Part shown: positions 10,901-22,074 of the stretch, piece by piece | Position numbering within the stretch: the first letter of the stretch is position 1 | Layout of the letters: each line of letters starts with the position of its first letter | Assembly: GCA_036320915.1 (NCBI GenBank) | Contig: JAXBDG010000007.1 | Coordinates: forward strand, 1,798,001-1,862,000 | Source: Linnemannia elongata | Taxonomy: Eukaryota; Mortierellomycota; Mortierellomycetes; Mortierellales; Mortierellaceae | Reading direction: 5' to 3' | DNA: 64,000 nt | The notes under the pieces: generated by a model | What the model was told of the DNA's origin: nothing | Seen by the model: only the letters and a program-made list of their open reading frames with translations | The model's database searches: none | Translations under genes and position numbers: made by a program

Positions 10901-12477
10901 TCAAGACACCTCAGGGTGTCTATCAGACTTGTAAGGATGCGAATGCTGTTGGAGATGGCTGGTGCTGCACCATCCGTTGGACTCTAATGACTGCTCTTCC
11001 ACGCCGCCAGCACCATGACCTGCCTTATCCCAAGGACTTAAGCCAGGGGAATGCATCGGCGAGCGAGGATGAGGCGAGAATCCAGAGGGGGAGGAGGATA
11101 GTGTAGCTGATGACGGTCCATAAGGCGACGTAGGACCGCTTGGGGAATATGGAATGGATCCTGAAGGAGATAAAGGGCCGTATGAGGAAGAGGTAGATGA
11201 CCATGGTCCTGAAGTAGATGAGTACCCAGAGTATGCAGAGGTGGGTGATGGCGAGGGATGTCCATGATATGAGGGCGAAGAAGGCGATCCAAGATGGCTA
11301 CCTGTGCTGTTCGAGCGTCCATGATTGAAAGGAGGAGGCAGTAGCTGGAGCCGTGGCAGTGTTTGCCGGTTCATGCGCTTGGAGTATGACCCTGACGAAG
11401 TATCGGGCTGATCTTGGTCCAATGGTGCGAAGGAACTATCCAACGGCTCCACGATTTTGGGAATGGCAGGAAGGGTCACTGCCATGTCGTTGAGGGATGG
11501 TAGTGAAGGCGAGGGCGCCCGTGATGAATCCGAGGTGCTTGAAGTATTAAAGGGTTCTGACCCAGGTGGTTGCAATGGAGTAAAATAATGATGGTGTTCA
11601 GGATGCTGGTATGAGGGACCAATCTGGGGACTGGAAGTTGTTGATTGGGGCGATGAATGAGATCGGGAGTCGTATGGTATGTAGGACGGAGAAGAAGGAG
11701 GGCCAACGTCAGAGACATGTCTGTCGTTGGATCCAAAATGGATTGTTGGTGGTGCAGGAGTGGTGATGATGGTTGGTGGGGAGAGTGTTGAGCCGCTTTG
11801 GAGTGCCTGAAGCTGCTGGTTCAAGTTCTCGTTGTGGCGAGTCAAGGTTTGAATGTGGCTGACAACGTTACGGAGGATATTCACTCTATGGCCCTTTGAG
11901 AGTGAATCGTCCTCCTCCTTTGGCAACAGATCGGTGAGTTCATCTATGAGCTGCAGATTGCAACGTTATCAGGGGGGTGAGACGAAGGAAAGAAACGATA
12001 GCAGAGAGAGAAAAGAAGGGTAAGTGTGCAGCCGAGAAAAGGTGGATACATGCAGTCGGAAATAAGTAAAGCGATTGCATTTTCTTCTCGTCAACTGTCC
12101 ATTGTCAATGTCGAGGGTTTTCATACCTGGTTGATACAGTCCCTCCGTCTACGCTCGACTCTGTTATGAGTCTCTCGTCTCCGAGTGATTTTGTCGAGGG
12201 CAGTCTTCGAGTCAAGAGGTTTTTTGTTGAGGATGTTGACGCCGCCAACGTCGTAGCCCTTACAAGTCTTGAACTCTTCGGGAGTGTACTTTCTCAAGAC
12301 ATCGTCGAGCTCAAATGTCATGCGCACCCCTCGAGAATTGGGCTTGCTTTGGGCTGTCGAAGATGAGGCTGATGTTGAGGATTTGGTATAGGGCTTTCGT
12401 TGTTTTGGGGGAATGGTCGTTTGGGCTGTCATTTCATGGCGGGATGTTGTTGAGGAGGAAGGAGCATCGATATCCAT
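10901..12477 (-). CDS. bHLH transcription factor with long Ser/Pro-rich tail
   Basis: Exons 12477-12127 and 11950-10901 encode about 466 residues. The bHLH domain spans the splice (residues about 98-160): basic region RRETHNRVERRRRDCIN, helix 1 QLIDELTDLLP, a loop KEEDDSLSKG, and helix 2 HRVNILRNVVSHIQTLTRHN, running into a short heptad-like NENLNQQLQAL. His, Glu and Arg at the canonical basic-region positions predict binding to CANNTG E-boxes of the CACGTG class (USF/Max-like); this is family knowledge. Before the domain lies VNILNKKPLDSKTALDK. The remaining ~300 residues are Ser/Pro/Gly/Tyr-rich and look disordered, perhaps an activation region. The target genes cannot be told. The true C-terminus may differ because exon-like sequence lies downstream (10483-10747). 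Confidence 0.85.
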
Positions 12478-12782
12478 TGTAGTGATTACTGTGTGCTATG
12501 AGGGAATTGTATGATATGAGGGAAATATGGAGTTGTGTTGGATGGCGGCTTGTGTGTGCGTATGAGTGTTTGGGAAGGGGGAGGGAATGGATAATGCGTC
12601 AAGGGATGAGGGAATAATGGAGGGGCTGAAGAGTAGATCGAGGAGGAGGATGGGGTTGAGATGAGACAATGATAGCGTTGATAACAGAAGGAGGAAAGAG
12701 TGTGGATTGAGAGAAAGAAGAAGGATGGGAGGAAAAGAAAGACAAAAGGGGGAAGAAGAAGGTGAAGACGAGGAGAATTGAG

Positions 12783-12813
<31 letters not shown>

Positions 12814-13510
12814 GGACGAGGACAACAAATAAGTGAGAGAGAATTTGCTGCTGACAGCAAATGCAAATGGTTTACCCGGAATTGAGAAGCAATGAAGAAA
12901 AAGGTGGAAAGGTAAAAGTAAAATAAAAAAAAAAAAATGTCCGCGAGTGTTCAAGAGAGAGGGGGAAAGAGAGAAAGAGAGAAAGAGAGAAAGAGAGAAA
13001 GAGAGAAAGAAAGAGAGGAAGAGAGCCAGGTGTCAATGCTCTCCATTTCAGGCTAGAATGGACACCAGGCCGGGTCAACAGTCGGGCGTTGTCCGCTTTT
13101 GTGTAAACTGTCCGCGTGGAGGCATCCTAAAAGGGGCAGCAAGACACCTGTTAACACATCCACACACCCTAACTCGCAGCCAGCTTCCTGCAGAGTCTTC
13201 TCTAGTCCTCTGCTCTCAAAGAGAACCTCTAGAATTCCTCGCGGACTTTTGATTCCCCTTCCTCTGTGTGCGTATTTGTGTGCATGTCTGAATTGATTAC
13301 AGATCATCCATCCATCATATTGCTTCAGCCTCTCTCTTTTTTTTTTTTTCCTTTTTTCTTTTTTTGTGGACAATCAGCGCGAGACACCTGACAATTTTTT
13401 TCCGCTACTGCTCTCTGTTGTACTTTATCCCGTTTTCACGTTGCACACGGCCACTCCACAACAACACGACAGCACACAACAGCACACAACTTACAAATAA
13501 GACATAGCCC
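12478..13510. promoter_or_regulatory. Divergent promoter region between bHLH gene and CCR4-like gene
   Basis: About 1 kb shared upstream region. The bHLH side (12490-12870) is strongly A/G-rich on the plus strand, a T/C-rich leader for the minus-strand gene. It contains the GA-rich microsatellite at 12957-13023. No gene seen. Confidence 0.55.
12957..13023. repeat. GAAAGA purine microsatellite
   Basis: Six to seven near-perfect gaaagaga/gaaaga units within a pure A/G stretch in the divergent promoter. Confidence 0.9.
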
Positions 13511-16203
13511 ATGGGCAAAAAGAACAAAAGACGTCCTGTTCTGGATCAACTTCAACTCCATCCACAACAACAGCGACAAAGACATCATCCTCGAAGCAAA
13601 CGGCAACAACCCATGATGCTCGGTAGGCACATCACCGACAGCAATAATAAAAACCCACAAAAGCAACGGCACCGTCACCATCAGCAACATCACGCGCAGC
13701 TAGGAGGTAAGCTTGTGCGCTCCGTGGGAACTTTAAATGCCTCATCGCCCCATGCAGCTCGAAATATTCAATTCAATGAGCAACGTTTTCTAGCAATGAC
13801 TCTTTATTCTTTGTCGCTTACTTTGCAAACATTATTCTCGCCATCGTCACTCACACTTACCTTTTTTACTTCTCTAGGAGCTAATATCCTCGACTCCCGT
13901 CAGTCTACAAGAGAATACGACTCAACACCACCAAAGATCAGGACCTCTGAGAAACGCCCGATCGTGATATCGTCTGATGACGAGGACGACAACAACGAAA
14001 ACATCACCCACTCCAGCAACCCATATAAGCGACCCATGTGGCGGACAATACAACGCAGGTGGACCTCTTCACCGCATGATCGATATGGTACGAACTGCAC
14101 CCATCGATGTCGTACCCTGAAAATATTCATGCGCAGCTTGATTTCTACTCTTCCCTACTCTCTGAAGTAACGACATATCCACTTCGAATATTTTAGATAC
14201 CTTCACGGTCATGACGTACAATCTGTTGTCCAACAGATTGGCCCTGCAGAACCAACACCTCTATAACAGATGTTCCAAAAGCGACATCAAGTGGGAGAAT
14301 CGAAGCAAGCTGCTGATGCAGGAACTCCGATGTGTGTACTTGTACCCCAATGAGCGACATTGCTGATACAACAAGAATGTACCTTGAGGCGAGCCGTACT
14401 TACTTATCCTTTTCTTCTGACTTCATTTAGCTCAGATGCTGGACATCTATTGCCTCCAGGAGATTGACAGAGAGCACTATGCCAGCTTCTTTCAACCTAC
14501 CTTTAGGGAATGGGGATACAGTGGAGTCTTCAAGAAACGAAATGGCGATAAACCAGACGGATGTGCCATCTTCTTTCGGAACAAGACGTAGGTATTTGCT
14601 GTTGGTACAAAGGATGTTATAAGCCTTTTATTTACTATATGCTGATTATCGCGCTAACATCTCATTTGCTTCCTCTCTTTTACTCGCCTTGTTCTCAGCG
14701 TCAAGGCCGTCAAGCTGCTTGGAGTCAACTTTGATGAGAATGCGTTCACGAAGAAGGAGAACATCGGGATCGTCGGGATATTCGACATCAAACATCGTAA
14801 GGAAACAAACGCGCAGAAGCATGAACATGGATGGATATGGTAGTCATCGACCGAGCAAGTACCGTGAGCTCATATCCAATCATGTCATCTCCCAACTCCT
14901 TTTTGACCCGCCATAGAGGAACGGACTAGGAGAGTCTCTCTAGCCACGAGCCATATTATTTTTCACCCAACGTACGGCATGACGAAGATTGCCCAACTTC
15001 GAATGCTTCTGGATAGCGCGAGAGAAATGATCGTGGAGCAAAACTCCGATATCCCCATTGGTAATTAATTCTATGCGACCTTCATATTTAAGTCAGGTTG
15101 GGTGTCCTGTCTTTGCCCAATTTAACGCTTGCGGATTAATTTTTCGTTTTCGTATGCATGCATCTGAATAGTTTTGTGTGGCGACTTCAATGCCCTTCCT
15201 TACAGCACCGTCATGCGGTATCTGACGGATGGTAAGCTCGCGAATTACTGGAGCTAGAATTCTGATAGTCATTGCTCATGAAAGGCTGCTCGAAGCTAAT
15301 CATAAAGCAAATTGACCCGCATTAGAGAGTATCGATGTGTCAGCGTTGCCAGAGTGGCGCCTGTCAGGTCAACAACAGGCGCACGCAACTTACAAGTTCA
15401 CGCCTCCTTATGAGAACAAGCTCACCGCATTCCACAGGGCATTCCCCGACAATGGCCACGGTTTCTCGCCCACTTCAAAAGCTTTTCCGGCGGCATCACT
15501 CACCAAGACTAAGTCAGATCCAACGGCTGCAGCAGCAACCACAACAAGGACAAACGCAACAGAGACCGCAACAACGATACAGATTCAACCCTCCGCGCTG
15601 ACATGGAGTGCTTCAAGTTTACGGTCACTAATAAGGAGGTCGAAGAGCGAGTGGAACGAATCAACAGAGTCTACCTCCAACACCTCCACCGCAGCTATCG
15701 GCAGTTCACCTACGAACGCGAATTCAACCGACACCAAAGCCGCAAACTCACACATTATTTTCAATAGTGATGGAAGCACCAAAATCACCACCACCACCAA
15801 TACACCGACCACCCATACCTCTCGTCCAGGAGGCTTGATCTGTCAACCATTCGCCCTGAAATCAGCATACCCCTTCTTTCCGCGAGAAGAGGCTGCACGG
15901 AATCTTGGGAGCAACCGTTCAGCAAAGGGTGGGCCGTGGACAACATTTCACTCGGGAGGGCAGCTTGTCTGCGATTACATCTTTTACGGACAGCTTCGAG
16001 TTCCTGTGACACTTCCTGGAGCCAATCCGTCGTGTTCTCATTCATACCCCACGTCCACTGCCTCGATTCCACAAAAGCTTCAGGTCGATGGGATCTTGGA
16101 GTTGCCGTGCGCCGATCTTCGTGAAAAGGGCATTAAAAGCCTGCCTTGCTCTGAGTTTGGATCAGACCACCTCTCCTTGGTGGCTAGGTTCAAGTTCGTT
16201 TGA
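13511..16203 (+). CDS. CCR4/Angel/NGL-type endonuclease-exonuclease-phosphatase family RNase
   Basis: Eight exons join in perfect phase (13511-13706, 13878-14087, 14197-14331, 14431-14587, 14699-14796, 14917-15060, 15172-15231, 15326-16203), giving 625 residues. The Mg-dependent EEP nuclease fold is shown by FTVMTYNLLSNRLA, the catalytic Glu in YCLQEID, the block TSHIIFHPTYG, the Asp/Asn pair in VLCGDFNALPYS, and the terminal Asp-His in SDHLSLVARF. This arrangement is that of CCR4, Angel and yeast Ngl proteins, which trim poly(A) or other RNA 3' ends. The N-terminus (about 110 residues) is basic and Gln/His/Arg-rich, without the CCR4 leucine-rich repeats, so an Angel/Ngl relative is more likely than CCR4 itself. 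A Thr/Ser/Asn-rich insert of about 120 residues splits the last domain segment. Start at 13511 is the first ATG in frame. Confidence 0.88.
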
Positions 16204-16686
16204 TCTGGCACACTGCCTCCTTTTTGTGTAGAACAGCAAGTACCTTCCCAGAAAAAAGAGAGGCGGCCTTTCACAAGATCCATAGCTTTGCATACGTGAG
16301 TACGTAGCTGACAGATAAACACACACATGCATAAGGGGAAAAAAAGCGAGGGTATGATATTGAGAGAAAAGGAGAAAAATTGATATTGAAAAAAAACCGA
16401 ATCAACTAAATTGTTTAATGAGGCTGACACGAAGGGAGAGTGTGTAGAATGAAGAGAGAAAATGCAAAAGAGTTGGCAAAGCGAACGTGCTCCTGAAAAT
16501 GGTTGCGAGAAAGAAGAATGAACCAGGCGTGCGTTGGTAGCAAAAAAGGATTGTCCTGAATGTCCTGAACGCCTCTCTCAAAATTCCTTCCGTCCAGCCT
16601 TGTTGAGTTTTCCCTCCGAATCGCCCTCCGTCTCCTACTTTCCTCCCTCCTCCGTGTTGGTTGTGTTCATCCTGCAAGAAACATAT
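16204..16686. other. Convergent 3' flanks of the nuclease and eS30 genes
   Basis: No gene seen. Short A-rich runs near 16340-16400 are compatible with 3' processing signals on either strand. Confidence 0.5.
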
Positions 16687-17754
16687 TTATCCCTTGGTGG
16701 ACTCGGGGTTGACGTTCATCTGTTCGATATCAAGACAAAGAAAGATAATTGCGTTAATAATTCTGCCATTGATCAGTTTCCTGAAAAAAAATGCTGATAC
16801 AACAACGCGAGAGAAGGGTATTCTTGGAAGATCAACTTACGCGACGCTTGCCACCGGGGGCGTTGGTGACGTTGACGAATCTGCGCTTGTAGGTATCACG
16901 CTTCTTGGCGCGACCAGTGAGCTTCTTCTTCTTCTCCTGCTTGGCAACCTTGGGGGTTTGCGACTTGACCTTACCGGCACGAGCCAAAGAACCGTGGACT
17001 TTACCCTATTGTTCCGTAGTCATTGATAATTTCCGTGCTGCGTTAGAGAAACGATGCTCTGTAGCCACTGGTACGTGTGTGATTCAAGTGGGTGGGAGTA
17101 GGGGGAGTGCTCGCGAAAAGCTCTTGAACAGCACCGTAATTTTGTTAGGGCTGCAGATATCGGTGTGTCAGGGGCTACAATTGTCCTGCGCCGCAGTCAG
17201 TCCGTGAGAGTGTGCGGTCAAGTCCCCCTTCTAACCAGCTTTTCCTTTCCTGTCCCCCAAAACTTGCCGATGGCGCCCCAGTTGAGTTGTCGTAAGTGAA
17301 TGGCTAGAGTTCTTGGCAACTGTCTGCCTTGCCAAAAGGTTGTTGAATCAGCGCTTCTGCATGCATAACTGTATAGGCAGAGGCTTCTCCTGGGTGCAGA
17401 CGAGAACAGAGTCGTTCTTGTTGCTGGGTGGACCGGTCCCGGAACTGTCACTATCGATTCTTCCTTCTGCCGGTACTTCTGTCGCAACGGCTGTCCTCCT
17501 GGTTTCCCTCCCCAACTGGAAGCCCCTCATCAAAGTGCCTGGCTCCAAGTGTGTAGATGTATATGATGTCATCGCTGCTGGTGATGTTGGGTTCCGGGCT
17601 TTTGTGTGCCGGACGATAATTTCCGCATGGCTTCCGCAAGTCGATAGTTCGCCTCCATGCCGATTCCGGCATCAGTATCGATGGATAGACTGATCGATGG
17701 TTTGTAAGAATCCATCGGTCACCATAGATTTTGGTCGTAAGGTCGTAGTACCAT
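16687..17754 (-). CDS. RPS30: 40S ribosomal protein eS30
   Basis: Small basic protein of the 40S subunit near the decoding centre. Exons 17005-16841 and 16719-16687 encode [20 protein letters not shown] through [16 protein letters not shown] and then [10 protein letters not shown] stop, a near-exact eS30. The coding exon opens with GGT AAA, so the initiator ATG must be in its own exon; the best candidate is 17754-17752 (context TTATCAAAAATG followed by GTACTA), which makes a 746-nt first intron and a 66-residue protein. Yeast RPS30 genes also split directly after the ATG. It is not fused to a ubiquitin-like domain, unlike animal FAU. Lys/Arg codons are strongly biased to AAG and CGC/CGT, as expected for high expression. 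Coding exons are certain; exon 1 is tentative. Confidence 0.9.
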
Positions 17755-17948
17755 TTTTGATAATTTGTGTGAGAGAAAGGAACCTCTCAGTCCCGGGACT
17801 GGAACCTCCTCTTTCAACTATTTCCATTTCCTTTGCTCACTGCACGTGACCTGAACTGGAGAGTGGTCAGGGCCCATGCCCGGTTTTCATTCTTTCGTCA
17901 TTCATACACTTTCTTTCAAACCTTCTCACGCAACAAACGACATCTACA
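17755..17948. promoter_or_regulatory. Compact divergent promoter, eS30 / DJ-1
   Basis: If the eS30 initiator is at 17754, only 194 bp separate it from the DJ-1 start. Both edges are T/C-rich on the respective coding strand. It includes a near-palindrome around 17802-17812 (gtcccgggac). Confidence 0.5.
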
Positions 17949-18719
17949 ATGACAGGAGCGAACAAGACACGCGCACTTGTGCTTATTGCTGATGGCACCG
18001 AGGAAATGGAGGCCGTCATCACCAGTATGTTCCACCCTCCCCACCCCTCCCCAATTTTCTGCATTCTCCTCGTGTCGTTCTTAACTCTCCGTTTTTTTTA
18101 TAGTCAGGTCGCAGCAACCTCTGAATATTGACGCGTTTCTTTCTTTCTTTTTTTTTCCTAAATAGTCGACGTGTTGGTGAGAGCAGGGATCGAGGTGACG
18201 ATTGCCAACACAAACCCGAGCGAATCCTCCGCGGAATCCATCAAATGCTCTCGTGGGGTCCGCATCGTCCCCGACACCCACCTTTCAGCCCTTCCCCTCC
18301 CAACCCCTGCAGATCCCGACACATCCTTTTACTATGACGTCCTTATGATCCCCGGTGGTGGACCCGGGGCACAAACTATGGCCGCTTCTACACTTGTCCA
18401 TCAATGGGTTCAAGCCCATTATTCCAAGCCGGGCGTTCTCCTTGCAGCTGTCTGTGCAGGGCCCACGGTTCTGAAGGCTGCTGGTGTTGCAAAGGGTGCG
18501 CAGGCGACTTCCCACCCCAGTGTGCGTGATCAACTGAAAGATTATTTCGAATACCGAGATGATGTAAAAGGGAATGAGATTGTGGTCAAGGATGAGAAGG
18601 CACAGTTGTTGACGAGTCGTGGACCGGGGTCAACTTTTGAGCTCGCGTTGAAGATTGTTGAAGAGCTCAAGGGCAAAGAGGTCATGGAATCCGTTCGGGC
18701 CCCTATGATGTTCCCTTGA
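17949..18719 (+). CDS. PARK7: DJ-1/PfpI-superfamily protein (PARK7 orthologue type)
   Basis: Exons 17949-18024 and 18166-18719 give 209 residues, close to the usual 189-200. DJ-1 proteins protect against oxidative and carbonyl stress; glyoxalase III/deglycase activities are reported for the family, partly disputed. The sequence matches human DJ-1 end to end: ALVLIADGTEEMEAV (with the conserved Glu beside the active site), VLVRAGIEVTIA, CSRGVRIVPDT, the PGGGPGAQ loop, the nucleophile-elbow Cys in LAAVCAGPTVLKAAGV, and SRGPGSTFELALKIVEEL. The third-residue His of the glyoxalase triad is plausible at TSHPSVRDQL. It lacks a targeting peptide, so is cytosolic and/or nuclear. Head-to-head with eS30. 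Confidence 0.95.
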
Positions 18720-19004
18720 AGGAACATCTCCAGGTTACCGACCTGCCACTCGTCCATAATGCTCGCCTCGCAACTGATCCAACCGATAATAAACAATGTG
18801 CGAAAAATGATGCATGGTAATCTTTTTGTGATTTATTAAGCGTATTTGAGAAAAGGGTAAAAACGAATTGTTAGGTATCACGAAAGAAAAGGAGGGAAAA
18901 AGAAGTAAAGAGTGCCGCTTTGGCAGGAAAGTCCAATAAAATGCGCATGAACTAGCTCAGCTAGTGATGATCGTTTCTTTTTTGTTGGTCGTTTGGTTTT
19001 CATT
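18720..19004. other. Convergent 3' region of DJ-1 and Rho genes
   Basis: 285 bp. An AATAAA-like signal (ataataaac) lies near 18786, about 65 bp after the DJ-1 stop. Nothing else seen. Confidence 0.5.
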
Positions 19005-20065
19005 TTACAAAATGGAGCAAGCCCGCTTGCGCATCTTGGAGATTCGAGACTGCATTGCTGCCTTGACGGCGGCATGGAACACCTCAGGGAGACCCTTGCC
19101 TGTCTTGGCTGAGCACTCAAAGTATTTGCAGTGCAACGCTGCGGCCACCGCGGCACCCTAATGTCCAAGTTGATTCAGAGACAGACAGCACGTTAGTGAT
19201 CAGAATACGTGTCAGAAACAAGTTTCAGGAACCACCACTTTTCTCAGGCACGACTGATATGATCACCAATCATTTTTAAAACAACAAAACGACAAAAAAA
19301 AAACTTACTCGCTCAGTAGACACAAAACGCTCCTTATCCTCTGCCGTAAGAGCCTCATCCCTCAGATCCGTCTTAAGGCCCACAACAATCTTGGGCGCAT
19401 CCGGCAAGAAATGCTCCAATTCTGGGTGCCACTTTTCGTTCAAGTTGTCTAGGCTCGAGTGTGTGTCGACTGCGAAACACATCAGGACGATATCCGATTC
19501 TGGGTAGGACAAGGGTCGGAGACGGTCGTAATCTTCTTGGCCGGCTGTATCCCACAGGGAGAGCTCAACCTGTTGCTTGCCGTGATTGACCACCATCGTG
19601 TAATTCTCGAAAACCGTTGGTACATATTTCTATTCATTGATTTGAGAAGGTAATGTGAGGGGCAAAGTAGGGAAAGGAAAGTGTTAGTCTCAAGCAGTTT
19701 AGGCGTAGATATATTTGAATGAGCAAGGGAGGCCGTTTGGTGTTGTGTTTGTGAGGAAACTAAGGATTACTTTGCCACCAAACTAACTATGACGATTTCC
19801 TGGCTGGTAATGTGAAGTAAAGGAAACGTAATGGCAACGCCACTTTTTGTTGCTTACCTTGGGGAACTCGTTCTTCGAGTGTACCATGAGCAAGCACGTC
19901 TTGCCACAGGCACCATCACCAACAACGACAAGCTTTTTACGGATCTCTGGCTAATAGCATGCAAAATTATAATCGGAAACGTATCTGTCAGTTGGTACGC
20001 TCAGACAATGCTTGTACCATGTGAACAAGGACATGAAAGGTGTAGTTGGACAAGCATCTTACCAT
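19005..20065 (-). CDS. Rho-family small GTPase
   Basis: Exons 20065-20063 (ATG only), 19950-19858, 19629-19309 and 19157-19005 give 189 residues. G-boxes in order: GDGACGKT (P-loop), effector [27 protein letters not shown] (the Rho-specific switch II), [10 protein letters not shown] (G4), and [10 protein letters not shown] (G5). The Rho insert helix is short and unusual ([20 protein letters not shown]). A basic stretch MRKRA precedes the CAAX box CSIL, whose final Leu predicts geranylgeranylation. Such GTPases direct actin, cell-wall synthesis and polarised growth. It is closest in feel to Rho1/RhoA or Rho4; the subtype is not certain. The first intron falls directly after the start codon. 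Confidence 0.93.
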
Positions 20066-22074
20066 TTAAAGGTGCGGGCTCTGGTATATTTGGGAGAGGG
20101 GGTAAAGAGAGTGCCTGATCTCTTCTTGGGAGAAGGAAGAAGGTGGTTCGTGCTTGGTGTCAACTGGTAATAGACGTGCAGGGTATCAAGAGAGGACTTC
20201 AGAGCTCTATGAGAGTTGAATATGAAAAAAAAAAATAACGCCGAAAGAAAATGGGTTACGGTTAGTTCTTTGGACGAGTTGCGACAATAGGAAGTGGTGG
20301 ATTGAAGAGTCTGCGGCACCTACGGAGAGCATATATAGTGTTCAGCAGAAAATAGAGGAGTAAAGAAAGTTACGAATTTCAGGAACCAAAAAACCTGAAT
20401 CCCCCCCCCATTTTATACCACATGGCCCCTTCACGGATCCACAACAAAAACTATGGTCCGAAACGTCTTGGTGTCGTAAGATTACAGTAAGAAGATGACC
20501 GAAGAAATAAACTGAGGTCCTTATATAACGTAATACGTAGTTATTTTTTTAAAAAAAAAAAAATGTGGATCGCAATAGTACTTTGACAGACACCGCCGCT
20601 TCCCCCTGATGATCCAGATGACATAAAGTCATGCTTTAGTGCGGAATCTTTCCCTTTTGCTTGTTGTGAATGAACGTGAGGAGTGCGTCAAGAGTTTAAG
20701 AGAGGGGCGAGTTCTTTAAATCCATTCAATCGCATTTTTGTGAGCGTGGTATCCATGCACCATGCACAAAGTGTGCTAAGCTGTGTGTGCTGTGCGTGGC
20801 AGACTGTACACCATTGATGTAGTTAGAAAGACCACAGCAAGAGTCGTTGTTCAAAACGCGTGGAAAACTACGCCCAAGTCAACAATGAGCTTGACCACAT
20901 CTCGTCACAACACATGCGATAAAGCAGAAAGTGGTGACACACTTGTTCTCGCTCTTGTCCAATCACCATCATAGGAAGATCAGCCCAGCCTCATCCACGC
21001 ACACATGCGACATGCGACAATGATGTCTACCATACGCAAAAAAAAGGTGAGGGTCCTGCATGCTGTTCATAGTGTCATGCATATTGTTCGGAGTAGATAA
21101 TAGCTCCTTGCTTTGTTTGCTGCTAATGAATATGATAAAGTATTCCTGACGTTTTTGCACTGAGGTGGGTGTAACCTTGTGGTATGGAAGATAAAAGTAG
21201 GGTAGCACAAAGGAGGGTGGACGGTTGATGAGGTTCGATTTATGGATCCTTGTTGCCATTATTCTCCATACATACCGCTGTCCTTGTGGATGATGATTAT
21301 GAAGGAAGTGAGTGTAACGTGAGAGGAGAAGGAGGCGTGAGAAAGAGAATGGTGAATGTGAAGATGATAATTCGGGTGAGAGATAAAGGAGAAATAGGAG
21401 AATAGAAGGAGAAAGAGAAAGCAAAAAAAAGGAAAAGAGAATCAGTCGGTGAAGACGACCTGGCAGCCCTACTCTGTTCTTATACTCACAACCTGCGCAA
21501 CTCACATTCTCTCCTCAAAGGGGCGTAAAGGGCGTTGGCAGTCTCCTCATCCTCTGCTGTCATTCCGCTAATCTTGCTGCCCTGTTCTTTGTATATCATT
21601 CATCCAAGCGACCGACAACAGGACATTGGACCAACCGTTGCACATATCGTTCCTCTCTCCTCGTCCTCCAACTCTCTGCACAAAGAGAATCAGAAACTGG
21701 CCTGCAGCAAGGAATAATGCCAACATTCAACGACGTCCCTTTCTACCCACCCCAATCTGTCACCATCATCCATTCAACGTTTTTATCTCCCTCTAATTCT
21801 TCAATCCCAATCCATCCCAACAGTTGCTCATTATACAATATTCTGAAGAAATAAGAAAAAAGAATACATTGGCGAAAAGTAGGATGGGATACCCACTTGG
21901 GTCCTCAGGACCAACAGGAACGATGCGACGTTCCCTCTTCTCTTTTCTTCATAGCTTGCACTTTGGCCTTTGCCTTATTGTCTGTGACGATGCGTGAAAA
22001 GTAATAAATCGTTTATCCTGACGAAGAGAGTAAGAAAGAATCATATATTTACATAACATAGAGCTGCATTATGT
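20066..22074. other. 2 kb intergenic: Rho promoter and 3' flank of the leucine-rich gene
   Basis: No gene supported. Contains a 9-10 nt C run (about 20401-20410), a T then A run near 20545-20565, and purine-rich leader sequence near 21310-21440. Minus-strand open frame 20969-21505 begins in T/C-rich sequence and shows no domain. Confidence 0.5.

Noticed and set aside
17313..17693. 126-codon plus-strand open frame
   Set aside because: Lies inside the predicted first intron of eS30 on the opposite strand, overlaps minus-strand open frames, and shows no family resemblance.
20969..21505. 178-codon minus-strand open frame
   Set aside because: N-terminal half is a T/C-rich leader reading, no domain, no partner exons.
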